Shown in pieces: positions 30,871 to 41,795 of a stretch of DNA of 64,000 bases. This DNA comes from Phymatolithon calcareum (Eukaryota; Rhodophyta; Florideophyceae; Hapalidiales). The position numbers and the translations under genes are program-made. The notes beneath the pieces were generated by a model. That model made no database searches. It saw nothing but the letters and a program-made list of their open reading frames with translations, and was not told the DNA's origin. Location of the stretch: contig OZ345356.1 in the NCBI GenBank assembly GCA_977006965.1, positions 2,542,001 through 2,606,000 on the forward strand. The letters are read 5' to 3'. Position 1 is the stretch's first letter. Each line of letters opens with the position of its first letter.

Positions 30871-32547
30871 TCACGGTTTTACTGAGTGTCCTTGTTGGAG
30901 GACAAGCACTGTATAGTGAAGCAGGGAGATGTTTAATCGGTTGCGTGTATCATTGGCAAGTAAAGAAATCTTTCTTGTAGCTATCCGTTCACCATTGTGG
31001 GGCTGTGGAATTCTCTTTTATTGTTTGGCGCGCTTAGAATCCAAGTGCGGTCAAAGCGTACAAACATTTAGTTGCAGTTGTCTTTTTTCGCGAGGCGACG
31101 GGGAATGGAACGACATGAATGATTTGTTCTGGTGCTGTCCTGACGTCCTGACGCATTGAAGTAGTACATAGCGTATAAACCGGCGCTCTTACGCCAGAGA
31201 CGACGGCTACGAGGGTGCGCGGCACGAGGGCATGAAGAAATGTACGCCAATTTTCGTCCCACGACGGCAGAACAGAAGATGTTTTCTACCATCATGAGGA
31301 GCGTGGAAAAAGCAAAACTACCGCGCGGCGGGCGTTTAAAAACCTAGTCAAACTTGACTCCGACATCTCAACTGACTCGAACATAGCGAAAATTACTGCT
31401 GTGGAGAGAAACAGCTTCGTCAACACAGTTTGCGGGATAAGGAGCATGAAAGACCAGCGCAGCAAAGTGAGTGACAAGTACGGACACTGGAGATGGTTTA
31501 CATAACTCTTCCTTTCCGCCTGTGGAAGCGGAAGAACCGCGACTGCAATGGCGCCTCTTGCCGGAGCGGCCGATGCCTACCATGATACACAACATGGCGC
31601 AAAAGTAATAGGGCCGGCAGTGTTGATGCGAGTGCATTTTCTCTCTCGCCAATGCGACGGAGCCAAGCAAAGCGGTTTCCGGAACCACTTGCTCACGGGC
31701 CAGGAGCTGCAGGTCAACAGTTGATGAGATCTTGAGATTGATGCCACGTTCGGAATGGATCTCAACAGCACGACTTTTCAGTGAAGCAAAGCATTCGGAA
31801 ATCCGACAGGTTCCCATCGTGTACTATCAAATTCGTCCACTGAAACACATCGCTTATGCCCTATTGATTACAGTAGGCGATAGAGGAGATTCGTCCGGAC
31901 GCACGACGGCGCCGATTGCAGACTATGCATAAAAAACGGCCGGCAAAGGCGGACGGAAACAGAGATTCGACGGAGGATGAGCTTCGCAGTCCCGAGTCGG
32001 CGCCCTACGGCCACACAGTCATTTGCCCCTCTTGATCTCCTTCCAGAAGACGATGCAGTCATTGAGGGCGAAGAACTCATCGTCGAAACCCGGGAGAAAC
32101 GACCTCTTCGGAACGAGCAATTAAGAGCACATGATCTTGACAAGATGATTCGCACGCACATACACTATGTCGTACCTTTAACGAATGAAATGGCGGTAAG
32201 GAACAACTGATGTCGGAGCCGCTCCAGAGCGGCGAGGAGTACGTTAGATGACTAGCCGTCGGGAGTACAAAGGGTGAGAATCCACATGAAACGACAGGTA
32301 AGAAAAAAGGCACAAGTCGTGTCCGATGGCGGTCCCAGTGGTTTGGGGTTTGTTTTTTGATAACCCAAGAGTAGGTCTCTCTACAGGGCAGTTGCATTTC
32401 TTTCCCATTGTTAGTCAGGTCCTCCTCAAAAGTCTTTCGACGGCAGGAACCGCTCAACATCGCTGCAAGTGGTTCACACTCATACCTGATGTCGCTGCCA
32501 ATACTGCAATATTTCTTTCAGAGCTGGTTCCGTGATCACCTGCGTCT

Positions 32548-35500
32548 TTATGTTGAAAACATGTAGTGCATAATCGCGGGGGTTCCACTTTCATTAACAC
32601 TGCAGGCTATAGTAACACGCCGAGGACTCCCAGCTCTAGTGGGGGCTGGCGCTACGGCAATGCACGACACATCATTGTTCAATTGGGCATCAACGGACGG
32701 ACATTTTTTCAGATCCGCCGCAGACTCACAGCATGAAATTCGTGCTTTGCCATAGCTTGTCCCCACTGTACGCACATCCAGGTGGCTGCTAGTACCTGTT
32801 CCTAGGAACAGCTTAACATTGCTCTCTGCCCGTGCGACGCACGACAGGGTGCGGAAACCGTTCGTAATGTCTACACATAGATCTCTCAATTCGTCGAGGA
32901 ACTCAACAGGAGATATTGAGCCCCGGTCGCCGAGACAAGATGTGATAGTGTGCCCGTCTTTCAGAGCAAATAGATGACCAAAAAAACCATCGTAGGTACT
33001 GGCGGAAACCGAAAGACAGTGCTCTCCATCCTGCGACACGAAGAGCCAGGGGTTACAGGGGTTACGCACGTGCTTATCGGCAGGAATTACAGTCAGTGTT
33101 GTTACATCCTCCTTACCGTCCCAAATCCTGATCTCACCAGACTTATCGGAAGACACAATGCGTCGATTATCTGACCATCTCACATCGAATACACTCCTGG
33201 TGTGACCAATCAGTACGACGTGCAACTTCTTTGACTTCAAGTTCAACACTCGAATGGACTTGTCCGCACTGCCTGATACTGCAAACTCTTCATCATCGCT
33301 AACATCAATGCAGGTAACGACACCAGAGTGCGCAGTCTCAAAAGAGCCACAGTCAACCCCAGTGCTTGAACTCCACATGGATAACATCCCACTCCTGTGT
33401 CCAGCAAGAACGATGTCTCGCTTAGGGGCAATAGTGACTGTCGAAACAGGGTCTATGATATTTTTTCCACTCGACACCGTTGGTCTGCCGCCAGCAGCTC
33501 CAGTCGAACGTAAAACACGGATCGTGCCATCGGTACATCCTACAGCGATCATCCGCTCACACTTTCTGGATACCAATGCGCATATCCGCATAAACCCTGA
33601 AGACACATCATAATTTGTAATGAGCCTCAAATCTTTGGCAGAATACTCCATAACTGAAGCGTTCACTCCAACGAACAGGCGACCGCCTGCAACTACTCCA
33701 GTTGCACCAAGGGGCTCTTCAAGAAGAGAAAGACACATAGAATCCCCACAAACAACCCCCGAGACTTCATGCACTTTGATCCAATCTCGTCGATTTTCCG
33801 ACGCAACATCCCATACTTCAACGACTCCAGTTTCTAATGCCATGAACAGTGATGAGCCCGTCGGAGAGAGAGCGATGGACCAAATTCCTTCTCCTTCTCC
33901 TCGTACGTGCTCAGTGGGCTTCCTTTCAGAAGTATCTCCTTCCACTGAATCTGCCTTTTTCCAGAACAAGAGGCTTTCTTGAAGGACAGCCACGACAAAA
34001 TCTCCCGACTGAGAAATCGCAATCTTTGCCGGAAAAATATCAAAGTAAATATCTCCGGTAGGCAAAGAAAATCTCCATACCTCCTCGTACGAGAGCGGTT
34101 CATCTCCATCTTTACGCTTCCAATATATTACATCTCTGGTGAAGCAACCGACAACTCGAAGGCCATTCTTAGATACCGCAAAACCCATGGGTCCACCACC
34201 TTTTGTCCCGGAAAAAAATTTGTATTCTCCGTCCTGAGATAGTCCTCCAGCATTGTCCTTCGCGACTATCATCACACGCAGCGCGGGGAGTTCAAGAACA
34301 AACACAAAATAAGATCTTTCACGCTCGCAGTTCGCCACGGCAACATCGAACACTTTACCGCTTCCTACATGAAGAGCAAGATCTGTGGAAATAACTTTGC
34401 GGATTTGGACACCGTCTTCGCCCCCACAAACAATGTGCTCTCCATCACCAAGGTCTGCAACAGGCACATTGTGGCCCATTCCTGGTTTTCGGTTAACCAA
34501 AATATCCGATGCCATCCGCGGGTCCACCGACATGCGCGAAAAACATCCATTCCGAGCTCGTAACCAAGCTCCACGCACGTTCTTCTCTGTACTCCATATC
34601 AGCTTCTCAAAAACTTCGACTTCAAACTCTGAATAACGTCCAGTCACCTTTTCCTCATGAATACGGCCCGCAATATGCCATGCCAAAGCAGAGTCCATCT
34701 CGCCAGGGATACTGGTGTACGCATTCTCTGGAGCTAGCTGAACAACTCGCCGCAACAAATGGATCGGTCGAACATACGATTGCTGCTGCTCTCCACCACA
34801 ACCGAGAACTGACTCCGCCATCATAGAATCAGAGATAACTCCCACTCGACCATGCGCCGCACCACGACCACGCACCCACCGATAATCAGTCAACACCCGC
34901 ACCATCTCTTTTTCAGACTCTTTTGAACAATCTCTGTATGTTTCACAAAGGTGACTGAACAAGTTCTGCCCAAGATGCTGGCTGACAGACTTTGCAGGCA
35001 CACTTGGAAGTTCATCTTCATCGCAAAACCGCTCTGAAAAAAAGCACACTGACGCCCAATGTACTTCAGTGCGTTTCCGTCCGAACGTAGACTTGCATCC
35101 TGAGAGGAGTAGGAGATGCCCATTAATTGAAGCTCGTGCATCATCGCCATTGACGTAAAAAGAAGACGAAACATCGGTGCAATATGCGTACTGCAAATCA
35201 TGCACGCTGAATATCGCCTCGTCATCAGACTCCCCATGTCGCACGATCCGCCCCAACCCCACATTTTCAAACATTTGGGCAACCTCTCTCGCTTCGAATG
35301 CTGACCTCAAATGCCACAGATGACGCAGTACTTCAAATGTTAAATGTGTCGCAGACTTATCCATTGCCTCCAAAGCAGTGTATCGTGAGCTCATGGGTCT
35401 GTCCGAAAACGACTTGTAGCTCGCGGAAAACTGTGAATCACAATCGGTCTGCCTCTCGCCACGGCGAGTGCGAAATATATCATGACCGCGCTTGCACTCG

Positions 35501-37683
35501 TCCAAAAAGTTCAGACACTCCGACATAACGGCACAGATCCCTTCATGGCCCACGAATGAAAAAGCGTCTTCCCCTGACGATTTGGAAGCTAGGCCTCCAT
35601 CCTTGCTCTCAATAGACGATAGAACAGCTTCTGCACCGCCACAACCACGACCAAGTTCACGAATCAAACTTCCAATCATGCCAATTGCCAAGGGAATACC
35701 ACAAGAGAGCTTAAGTGCTCGTTTTCGAGGACATTCCCTTCGTGCTTGTTTCTGAGGACGGGCATAGCTATTGCTGCAATTCTCTTCAATACGATAGTTT
35801 CGATGATAGTCGTACAGCGCCTCAGCGATTTTCCAGTCGGGACTGTTGCCTTCTTCCAAATTAAGACGCCCAAGGCGAACATGCTCCAACCCCGGAGCCT
35901 TCGACAAGTCATTGAATCTTGTCGACATGACCACAACGCTTCCATCACAACAAGCAATCTTGAATAATTCCGTCATCCAGTCTTTCACCTTTGAGTCAGC
36001 CGTAGGTTTCCAGACGTTATCGATCACCAGCAATATGCGGTGCGATGAAAAGAATCCACGAGCAAGGTTCACCGCATCTTCAACGTCCACTGCTGCCCGG
36101 ATCCTTTCGGCGGTGAGGCGACCCCCGCAGTCTGCAACAATGCTCGCAATTCTATTCTTGACCTTGGCGTCCGACACACCAGGACCAAGCTCGAGCCACA
36201 ATATGGCACCGTCGTCAAAATGATTCAGCACCTCCGGGTCTGCGCACAGGAGCCTGCAAGCGCTAGTCTTGCCGACCCCTCCTTCCCCGCTCACCGACGC
36301 CACTGCAACTCGTCGCACCACGGTATCAGCGTTTGAACGTGGAAGAACATGACCTTTCAGTTGGGCAAGTGTTTGTTCCACAACTCCACACAACAACCCC
36401 TTCTTCAGTTCGGCAGAATCAGGGATACAGGGTTTAAATTCATCAATTATACCAGCAATGCCGTCCACCTTAGCATTAGTCTCCTTCGCATCGTCTTTCA
36501 ATGCAACAATAGCGTCCTTCATCTCGGTAGCATCCTCCTTCAATTCGCCAACATCCTTCTTCACTTCATCAACATTCTTCTTCATCTCATCAACATCCTC
36601 CTTCAAGTCGCCAATATCCTTCTTAGCTTCGGCTACTTCTTTCAAAGTACCAACTACCAACAGTCGCTCTGTCACACTGTCAACTTTCGTATTAAGCTCC
36701 TTGATATCTTCAGCATTCCATACGCGCTTGAACCAGCGTTGTAATAGATACTGCTCCACATCTGCGGCAGCGTCCCACGACTTGCCGATGGCGTTAAACA
36801 CATAATCAACCAACTTTTCGTTTTCGAACCCAGACCTCAAAATTTCAACAAAACATTTCAATAGGAATAGAGAAGCCATATGTAGTTCCGTATGCGCCTT
36901 CTCCAGCTTAACCTTCCCTTCACGCTCCGTCGTTATCAGATACACAGTGCTTGCCGTCAACGAAATAAATGCGAATACACTTCCGACCACACGAAGCGCG
37001 CTGAACGGCTGTGCCAAATCTTTCAAGTTTTTTGATGCTCCAGCTAGTGCGCGCATGAGCCCGGAGGTACAGTCGATCGGTTTTTTGCCAGTATCAAACA
37101 AAGACCACAAACGCTTTGCCCATCGCGCGGTTGATTCAGCCTGCTTATTCTCAGGGTTATCGAAATCGATGATGCCACGAGCAAGGTCAGGGACGGAAAG
37201 ATTGAATCCGGGAATCAGTTCCTTCGAACGAATCTCTGTCATGATATGGTTGTGAAGCACGGAGAGCGGAGCAACACGCATGTGCAGGTCTTTGAGCCAT
37301 TTGTTGCGTTCCTTATCATTCTTTGTAAAAAGCACCACGCTTTTCTTTCCTTCAGTGATGATGACAGCATGGTCGACTGGACCACCATAAGGTTTGACGC
37401 GGTCGGCAACCACTCTTTCAATTGGACTGTCCTGCGAAAAGTCTTCCATTCGCTTCAGCTTGAGACAGAAAGCTGCTTCTCCATCGCGAAAGGAAAGTAA
37501 CGATGACGGCGCGGTTCCCCCGGGCTTCACGGCGAGGAGACGTAAGTCGGACGACAGTGAAACATAGAACTCGCTCGCCGTCGAACGACTTATCGATTTT
37601 GACTTGCCATGGACGGCTCGCATACGAGGAAACGGCGCGGAGGGTGTAGAGCACACGGAAGAGGATGACGGCACGGACGACAT
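32548..37683 (-). CDS. NLR4: intact PH-like / helical / coiled coil / NB-ARC / WD40 protein, 1711 aa
   Basis: This is a single-exon frame. PH-like region about 38-135, ending KNDKERNKWLKDL. Helical region about 165-320, with a hydrophobic stretch about 226-250 that may be a buried helix or membrane-inserting segment, recalling MLKL/HeLo-type N-termini. Coiled coil about 322-412, made of seven-residue KKDVGEL-type repeats. NB-ARC about 455-830: GEGGVGKTS (Lys 472), LLVIDNVW (Asp 555), CGIPLA near 662 and VHD at 827-829. A WD40-type propeller occupies about 1040-1700 (VEVWDVAS, GMLSMWSSS, GEIRIWDGK). It is the most diverged full copy outside its N-terminal 120 residues, which are nearly identical to NLR2/NLR3. 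The propeller probably senses or autoinhibits and NB-ARC probably switches on ADP/ATP exchange, by analogy with APAF1. The ligand is unknown. Confidence 0.9.
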   Translation of the reverse strand: MSSVPSSSSVCSTPSAPFPRMRAVHGKSKSISRSTASEFYVSLSSDLRLLAVKPGGTAPSSLLSFRDGEAAFCLKLKRMEDFSQDSPIERVVADRVKPYGGPVDHAVIITEGKKSVVLFTKNDKERNKWLKDLHMRVAPLSVLHNHIMTEIRSKELIPGFNLSVPDLARGIIDFDNPENKQAESTARWAKRLWSLFDTGKKPIDCTSGLMRALAGASKNLKDLAQPFSALRVVGSVFAFISLTASTVYLITTEREGKVKLEKAHTELHMASLFLLKCFVEILRSGFENEKLVDYVFNAIGKSWDAAADVEQYLLQRWFKRVWNAEDIKELNTKVDSVTERLLVVGTLKEVAEAKKDIGDLKEDVDEMKKNVDEVKKDVGELKEDATEMKDAIVALKDDAKETNAKVDGIAGIIDEFKPCIPDSAELKKGLLCGVVEQTLAQLKGHVLPRSNADTVVRRVAVASVSGEGGVGKTSACRLLCADPEVLNHFDDGAILWLELGPGVSDAKVKNRIASIVADCGGRLTAERIRAAVDVEDAVNLARGFFSSHRILLVIDNVWKPTADSKVKDWMTELFKIACCDGSVVVMSTRFNDLSKAPGLEHVRLGRLNLEEGNSPDWKIAEALYDYHRNYRIEENCSNSYARPQKQARRECPRKRALKLSCGIPLAIGMIGSLIRELGRGCGGAEAVLSSIESKDGGLASKSSGEDAFSFVGHEGICAVMSECLNFLDECKRGHDIFRTRRGERQTDCDSQFSASYKSFSDRPMSSRYTALEAMDKSATHLTFEVLRHLWHLRSAFEAREVAQMFENVGLGRIVRHGESDDEAIFSVHDLQYAYCTDVSSSFYVNGDDARASINGHLLLLSGCKSTFGRKRTEVHWASVCFFSERFCDEDELPSVPAKSVSQHLGQNLFSHLCETYRDCSKESEKEMVRVLTDYRWVRGRGAAHGRVGVISDSMMAESVLGCGGEQQQSYVRPIHLLRRVVQLAPENAYTSIPGEMDSALAWHIAGRIHEEKVTGRYSEFEVEVFEKLIWSTEKNVRGAWLRARNGCFSRMSVDPRMASDILVNRKPGMGHNVPVADLGDGEHIVCGGEDGVQIRKVISTDLALHVGSGKVFDVAVANCERERSYFVFVLELPALRVMIVAKDNAGGLSQDGEYKFFSGTKGGGPMGFAVSKNGLRVVGCFTRDVIYWKRKDGDEPLSYEEVWRFSLPTGDIYFDIFPAKIAISQSGDFVVAVLQESLLFWKKADSVEGDTSERKPTEHVRGEGEGIWSIALSPTGSSLFMALETGVVEVWDVASENRRDWIKVHEVSGVVCGDSMCLSLLEEPLGATGVVAGGRLFVGVNASVMEYSAKDLRLITNYDVSSGFMRICALVSRKCERMIAVGCTDGTIRVLRSTGAAGGRPTVSSGKNIIDPVSTVTIAPKRDIVLAGHRSGMLSMWSSSTGVDCGSFETAHSGVVTCIDVSDDEEFAVSGSADKSIRVLNLKSKKLHVVLIGHTRSVFDVRWSDNRRIVSSDKSGEIRIWDGKEDVTTLTVIPADKHVRNPCNPWLFVSQDGEHCLSVSASTYDGFFGHLFALKDGHTITSCLGDRGSISPVEFLDELRDLCVDITNGFRTLSCVARAESNVKLFLGTGTSSHLDVRTVGTSYGKARISCCESAADLKKCPSVDAQLNNDVSCIAVAPAPTRAGSPRRVTIACSVNESGTPAIMHYMFST
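36508..36633 (-). repeat. Coding 21-bp minisatellite (coiled coil of NLR4)
   Basis: Six 21-bp units in tandem encode seven-residue heptads of the KKDVGEL / KEDVDEM kind. NLR1, NLR2 and NLR3 have fewer such units, so the coiled coil changes length in whole heptads. Confidence 0.85.
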
Positions 37684-38640
37684 GGTGGACAGAGGGGCGA
37701 TAAGGGGACGGTTTGCGGCTGAGGGAGATGGCTTGAGCGCGCGGTGACGAGAATTTGTAGCGGTGCAATGTGCATGGGTTTACGCAGAAGCGTCACACCG
37801 GGAAATCAATCGTTTCCTTGTTGTCCCCGAACATTGCTGAGATGTAGAAATTGTTCTCAGAGATGAATTAATTCCACGTTGACATAAAACCTGTGCGGCT
37901 TCCCGCCGGATGAAATTTGCTGCTCTGGATCAACCAGAAAGAGATTAAAGCTCAGCTAAAATTCACAAGCATCACTGATACTGATTATAAATCAACAATC
38001 AAGTTGATAAATCAAATGTGGTTTTGCAAGATCATCTTGCCAAAATGTAACGATCACATTTTTAGAGCGGCACAAAACAGAGAATGTGTAATAAAATGAA
38101 ATTATTTTCACACTATCCATTTTCGGTTGATTAATTGACTAATCCATAAGCGCGCTGCGAAATAATCGGCTGATTATGATATGATAGTTCATACAAGAAT
38201 TTTTCGTTGATGCTCATCCCTATCATACTTTGATCTCTCTCCAACTCCACTGCCACGACATGCGTTCTGAGCGAACGTTCCTATTCCATACCGTCCGTGT
38301 TGTCGGGGCCTTGCATTGCTAAATCGGCAGAAGCTATCCATCCGGATTGTGAATTGCGGACAATTCATTCGACGAGTCACTGTTCCTAACAGTTACTCGT
38401 GAGTATCGATAGTGCAGCATGCTCAAAGCGCCTCAGCTTGCACTACAAGATCTTGTTCCTGCCGTCACAGTGTTAGTGCAAGGGCCTCAGCATCCTCCAC
38501 GCGGCACAATGAACAAATGTTTTATGGCGTTATCTCTCTGATATTTCTTGTCGCTTAGCACTGCGTCGCCACCTTCCTAAACCTGCTGTAAGGTTTTCCG
38601 CTACCGTACCACATTCCACATAACTCCCTGAACGTCCTGT

Positions 38641-39068
38641 ATGCCTGATTTCGCATTCTTGGTGCTGCTCTGCGCAATCTCGACTCTTCCGCTCAGCGCA
38701 ACCGCGCTGCTCGAAGCGTCATGCGCAGTTTCACTGTGCGATTTCTTTAGTGAAGATGGAACAACACTTGAACAACCGGGGGTTGCAAATGCAAACTTGG
38801 AAAAATGGAATGCTAGACTCAGTCTCGTCAACATATAATCAAGGAAAACACGGTCCGTGTTATTACCGGAGCAGAAAACGCAAAGACACAAGCCGTCGTT
38901 TTCAACCCGCAAGGTTCAAATTCGTGGGCGGCAGAAGGTGCTCATTGTGAGCAAATTGGGGCTTAAAGCACCAAAGAGGACTGTGATGAACTTGACGGGG
39001 ACAGTCCCATCATTAAAGATACATGTTTCTGTAAAATCCTGAGCAACAACGGCCTGCTCAACCTTTAA
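38641..39068 (+). pseudogene. RPL10-derived cassette, copy in X3
   Basis: It starts MPDFAFLVLLCAISTLPL. The first frame stops at TAA where the 15-kb copy has TGA. In the RPL10 frame the DNA reads TRKVQIRGRQKVLIVSKLGL, very like the RPL10 segment around its GRQK motif. The 3' frame contains a further TAA just after the EQIGA codons and ends CKILSNNGLLNL. Confidence 0.65.
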
Positions 39069-39106
39069 TCATGTTTGCAATGGGTCATGATGAGAGGACA
39101 AGCAGC

Positions 39107-39436
39107 CTACAGTGAAGAAGATACATGTTTTAACTCGCTGCGCGTATCGTTGACAAGTAAATGATCACTGCTCATATAAACTGACTCACCCAGCTCGCAC
39201 GTTAGACCTTCCCTCCTTTCAATAAACGCGCGTAGAAACATTTGCCACTCGTGTTTTACGTGTTTAGAATCTAGTTCATGCTTCGGCTTGGGCGAAACGC
39301 ATGTGACGACGAAAGATTCATTCCAAAGTTGTCTTTTCACTTGGGAGCAGCAGCTGGCGTACAAGCTGGCGCTCCTCCGCACAGACATGGTCGCAACGAC
39401 CGCCAGCGGCACGAGACAGAAGAAGATACGCCACAT
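39107..39436 (-). CDS. Small secreted-like protein, copy in X3, 109 aa
   Basis: Same length and layout as 15502-15831: signal-peptide-like MWRIFFCLVPLAVVATMSV, an ASCCSQ Cys pair, and C-terminus KHVSSSL. It differs from its unit-2 twin by one residue, His here against Arg at 53346-53675 (base 39162). Function is unknown. Confidence 0.4.
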   Translation of the reverse strand: MWRIFFCLVPLAVVATMSVRRSASLYASCCSQVKRQLWNESFVVTCVSPKPKHELDSKHVKHEWQMFLRAFIERREGLTCELGESVYMSSDHLLVNDTRSELKHVSSSL

Positions 39437-41410
39437 TTTTAACTCTTCGTATCAGCAACACTGAAGTCTCGATGATATATTTCACCGAGGTTGGTGAGCG
39501 ATGACTCGGCTTCTATCCATCCCTTCGTTTGTGGAAATCCGTCATGTCAACGCACCTTTTATTTCCGGTTCGCTCCATAAATAGTGAAGCAGCCTAGGTA
39601 TCATCTGTTGTAGTGCTCGTACAACACGTGGGGGCCACCACTCCGAGGCACTGCGACAAATGGGAGGACAATATGAGCCATGACACCATGCACACCAGAG
39701 ACTCGTCGACAAGGAACGTCAATCACTCGTCATTTCAGACTCATGCGAGACTCATCCACACGGAATTCCGCGGCTTCCGCAAATTCGGGAGAGTGATCAC
39801 TTCGAGCTTTCGAATGAAACCTCCTGAACAACAGAGAGCTTGCGGAACGTCTGCGTCGCAGAAAACTGTTACCATGGAAGGCGCCATAGCTGTTGCATTG
39901 CTCCGTAGACTCGAGAACCCATTTTCCCGTGACAGTCGACCGTCGAAGCGACAAAACGAAGAACAATCGACACGACTGTTTATGGGTGGTAGCGCGTGCG
40001 GGTAAGGCATCCGCAACGGGATTCATATTGGCAGAAGAAACGCGAACATATAGGCATCAGGTGTCCATATCCCGGGAAAGGCCGGCGCACACCGCGAGAT
40101 TCTTCCTACACTCCCGTGCGGAAACGGGATTCATTAGCTGCAACATTCGCGCTCCGCAGTGGTGATGCTGACCAGAAAAGGAGGGAGCGACGATTGCTGT
40201 ACTCGCTAGGGCATGACGGAGCGAAACAGTGTATTTGGAACACGCTGGTGGCTTGGACAGAAGCCCACGATACAATGCAACAGCTGTTGAGTTCGCTGCA
40301 GATCGGATTGTGGCTATGGATCCTGTTTTCTTCTTACGGAAAATAAATTAAACTATTTTGAAAACGAATAAAATGTTTAGAATGGCATATTTCCATTGGT
40401 GTAAAGGCTCAAATGTTTGGACATTCTGAACTTCTCCGAGTTGGTACATTACAGTAGTCATCTCTTAGGAAGAGATGCAACCAGCAAGGGGACAGACAAG
40501 ACGAGGGCTCTCTGAAAACCAAGCCGCTGCAGCGGAGGCACAGACGCAAGTGGTCGTTTTTGTTTCGCTTCAGAATGCTTGATGGGTTGAATTCAAACTC
40601 TAACACCCTTTTCTTGTTTACTCTACACGGATGTGCCGCATTCCAAATTTCGGATTGTGAAGTTCGAACAACCCAATCAACAGGGCGCTTCTGCCAACCC
40701 ATGATTCTCCAATGCCACAGCTCGCCAAAGACTCCCCAGCTTGCTCTACAAAGGCATGTCGATACCGTCACCTCTGGAATGCAACAGCCGACGCTTCCTA
40801 CCGTGCAGTTCCTTTCCCATCTCGTCATCTCCCAGCCATTCCCTTTCGCCGAACACCGCTTCCCCGCCTTCCTCAACCCTCTGCACCGCTCGCTGCCACA
40901 CTCGTTCCAGAGTTCTACATGCCTCTCTTCGCATTCTTGATGCTTCTGGCCGGCCTCAGCGCTTCCGCTGTACCGCGCTGCTCGTGGCATCACGCACAGT
41001 TCATTGTGCGCATTCCTTGTCGAACATGGACGCCCACTTGATTCACCCATGGAGACAGATGCAGTGCCGCACGTGATGGGCTCTGATGCCTTGGGCGCAG
41101 GGCTTGGAACGCGAACGTTTTCTGCCGGTCGCGATGATTGTACAATACAACGAAGGCTTCTCCACTTTTTTGTAATGCAGCAGGACAAGAGATTGAGGCA
41201 CTGAATCACTGATACAGCGGTATGCAGGTTGTGTGTCTATAGAGAGGTAACCACAATCTGTATTGTATACTTTGTACTGTAGGCACTTGCACTGTGTTTT
41301 CGTGTAGTGCGATGTGTGGTTCTTTTTATTCATATAATTGCCCTTCCTTCCATCCGATCTTTCTATTCTTTCCCGTTGTTGTATTCGTCCATCACAAAAC
41401 TATATCGACA

Positions 41411-41795
41411 GAGGGGCCTTCTTGAGAATTCATCAAAATCGCGGTATAGACCCAGTCAAAAAAGTCCTCATTACCAGTCATTATTTCGTGGACTGGTTAC
41501 GAGGACGCGGCATAGGTTTTCAGTGGCTGAGTGTTGATTTGCAAACTTTCGCTTCAGATGTTTTCGCACACTTTTGAGCAAAAACTTGAAACATCACGAA
41601 AAGTTTGGTTGAAAAGCAATTCCGCTTCCGAAAACTAAAATCGTTATGAGAAAAAATGTCCCATAGATGAGCACATCAGCCACGCAAAACCTATGCCGCG
41701 TCCTCATTACCAGTGAAAATATTTCGGACTGGATTTGAGGACTTTTCCAGACTGGTAGTGCGGACGCAAAAATCGAATTCTCAAGAAGGCCCCTC
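41411..41795. mobile_element. 385-bp foldback (MITE-like) element, copy 1
   Basis: The termini are inverted repeats beginning GAGGGGCCTTCTTGAGAAT, at least 21 bp exact. CGACA flanks both sides (41406-41410 and 41796-41800), and the paralogous site near 27.55 kb is uninterrupted, so the borders are secure. Internal sequences are also inverted: GAGGACGCGGCATAGGTTTT pairs with AAAACCTATGCCGCGTCCTC. Much of the element can therefore fold back. No transposase is present. A GGTATAGACC motif is shared with the 619-bp element. Confidence 0.9.

Larger units (their letters stand above)
28800..32547. repeat. Repeat module Y, copy 2 (3' flank of NLR4)
   Basis: It matches Y1 in order: hairpins, R1 (about 29.80-30.07 kb), R2 (about 30.13-30.21 kb), RPL10 fragment, and minus-ORF remnant (about 31.1-31.3 kb). 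It carries the inserted 619-bp TIR element. From 31.3 to 32.5 kb I recognise no gene. Confidence 0.7.
37684..41290. repeat. Repeat module X, copy 3 (5' flank of NLR4)
   Basis: Same order as X1 and X2: leader, AT-rich inverted repeats (37.9-38.2 kb), RPL10-derived cassette, minus small ORF, R1 (about 39.60-39.87 kb), AT-rich segment (about 40.35 kb), R2 (about 40.58-40.66 kb), and the frameshifted short ORF near 40.92 kb. A 266-codon minus frame (40409-41209) spans R2 and is discussed among the rejected items. Confidence 0.7.

Noticed and set aside
40409-41209. 266-codon minus-strand ORF (also 54648-55448)
   Set aside because: It runs antisense through segment R2 and the short cassette ORF, is broken in the X1 and X2 modules, has no recognisable domain, and the second copy is only the recent duplicate. 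Chance openness is more likely.
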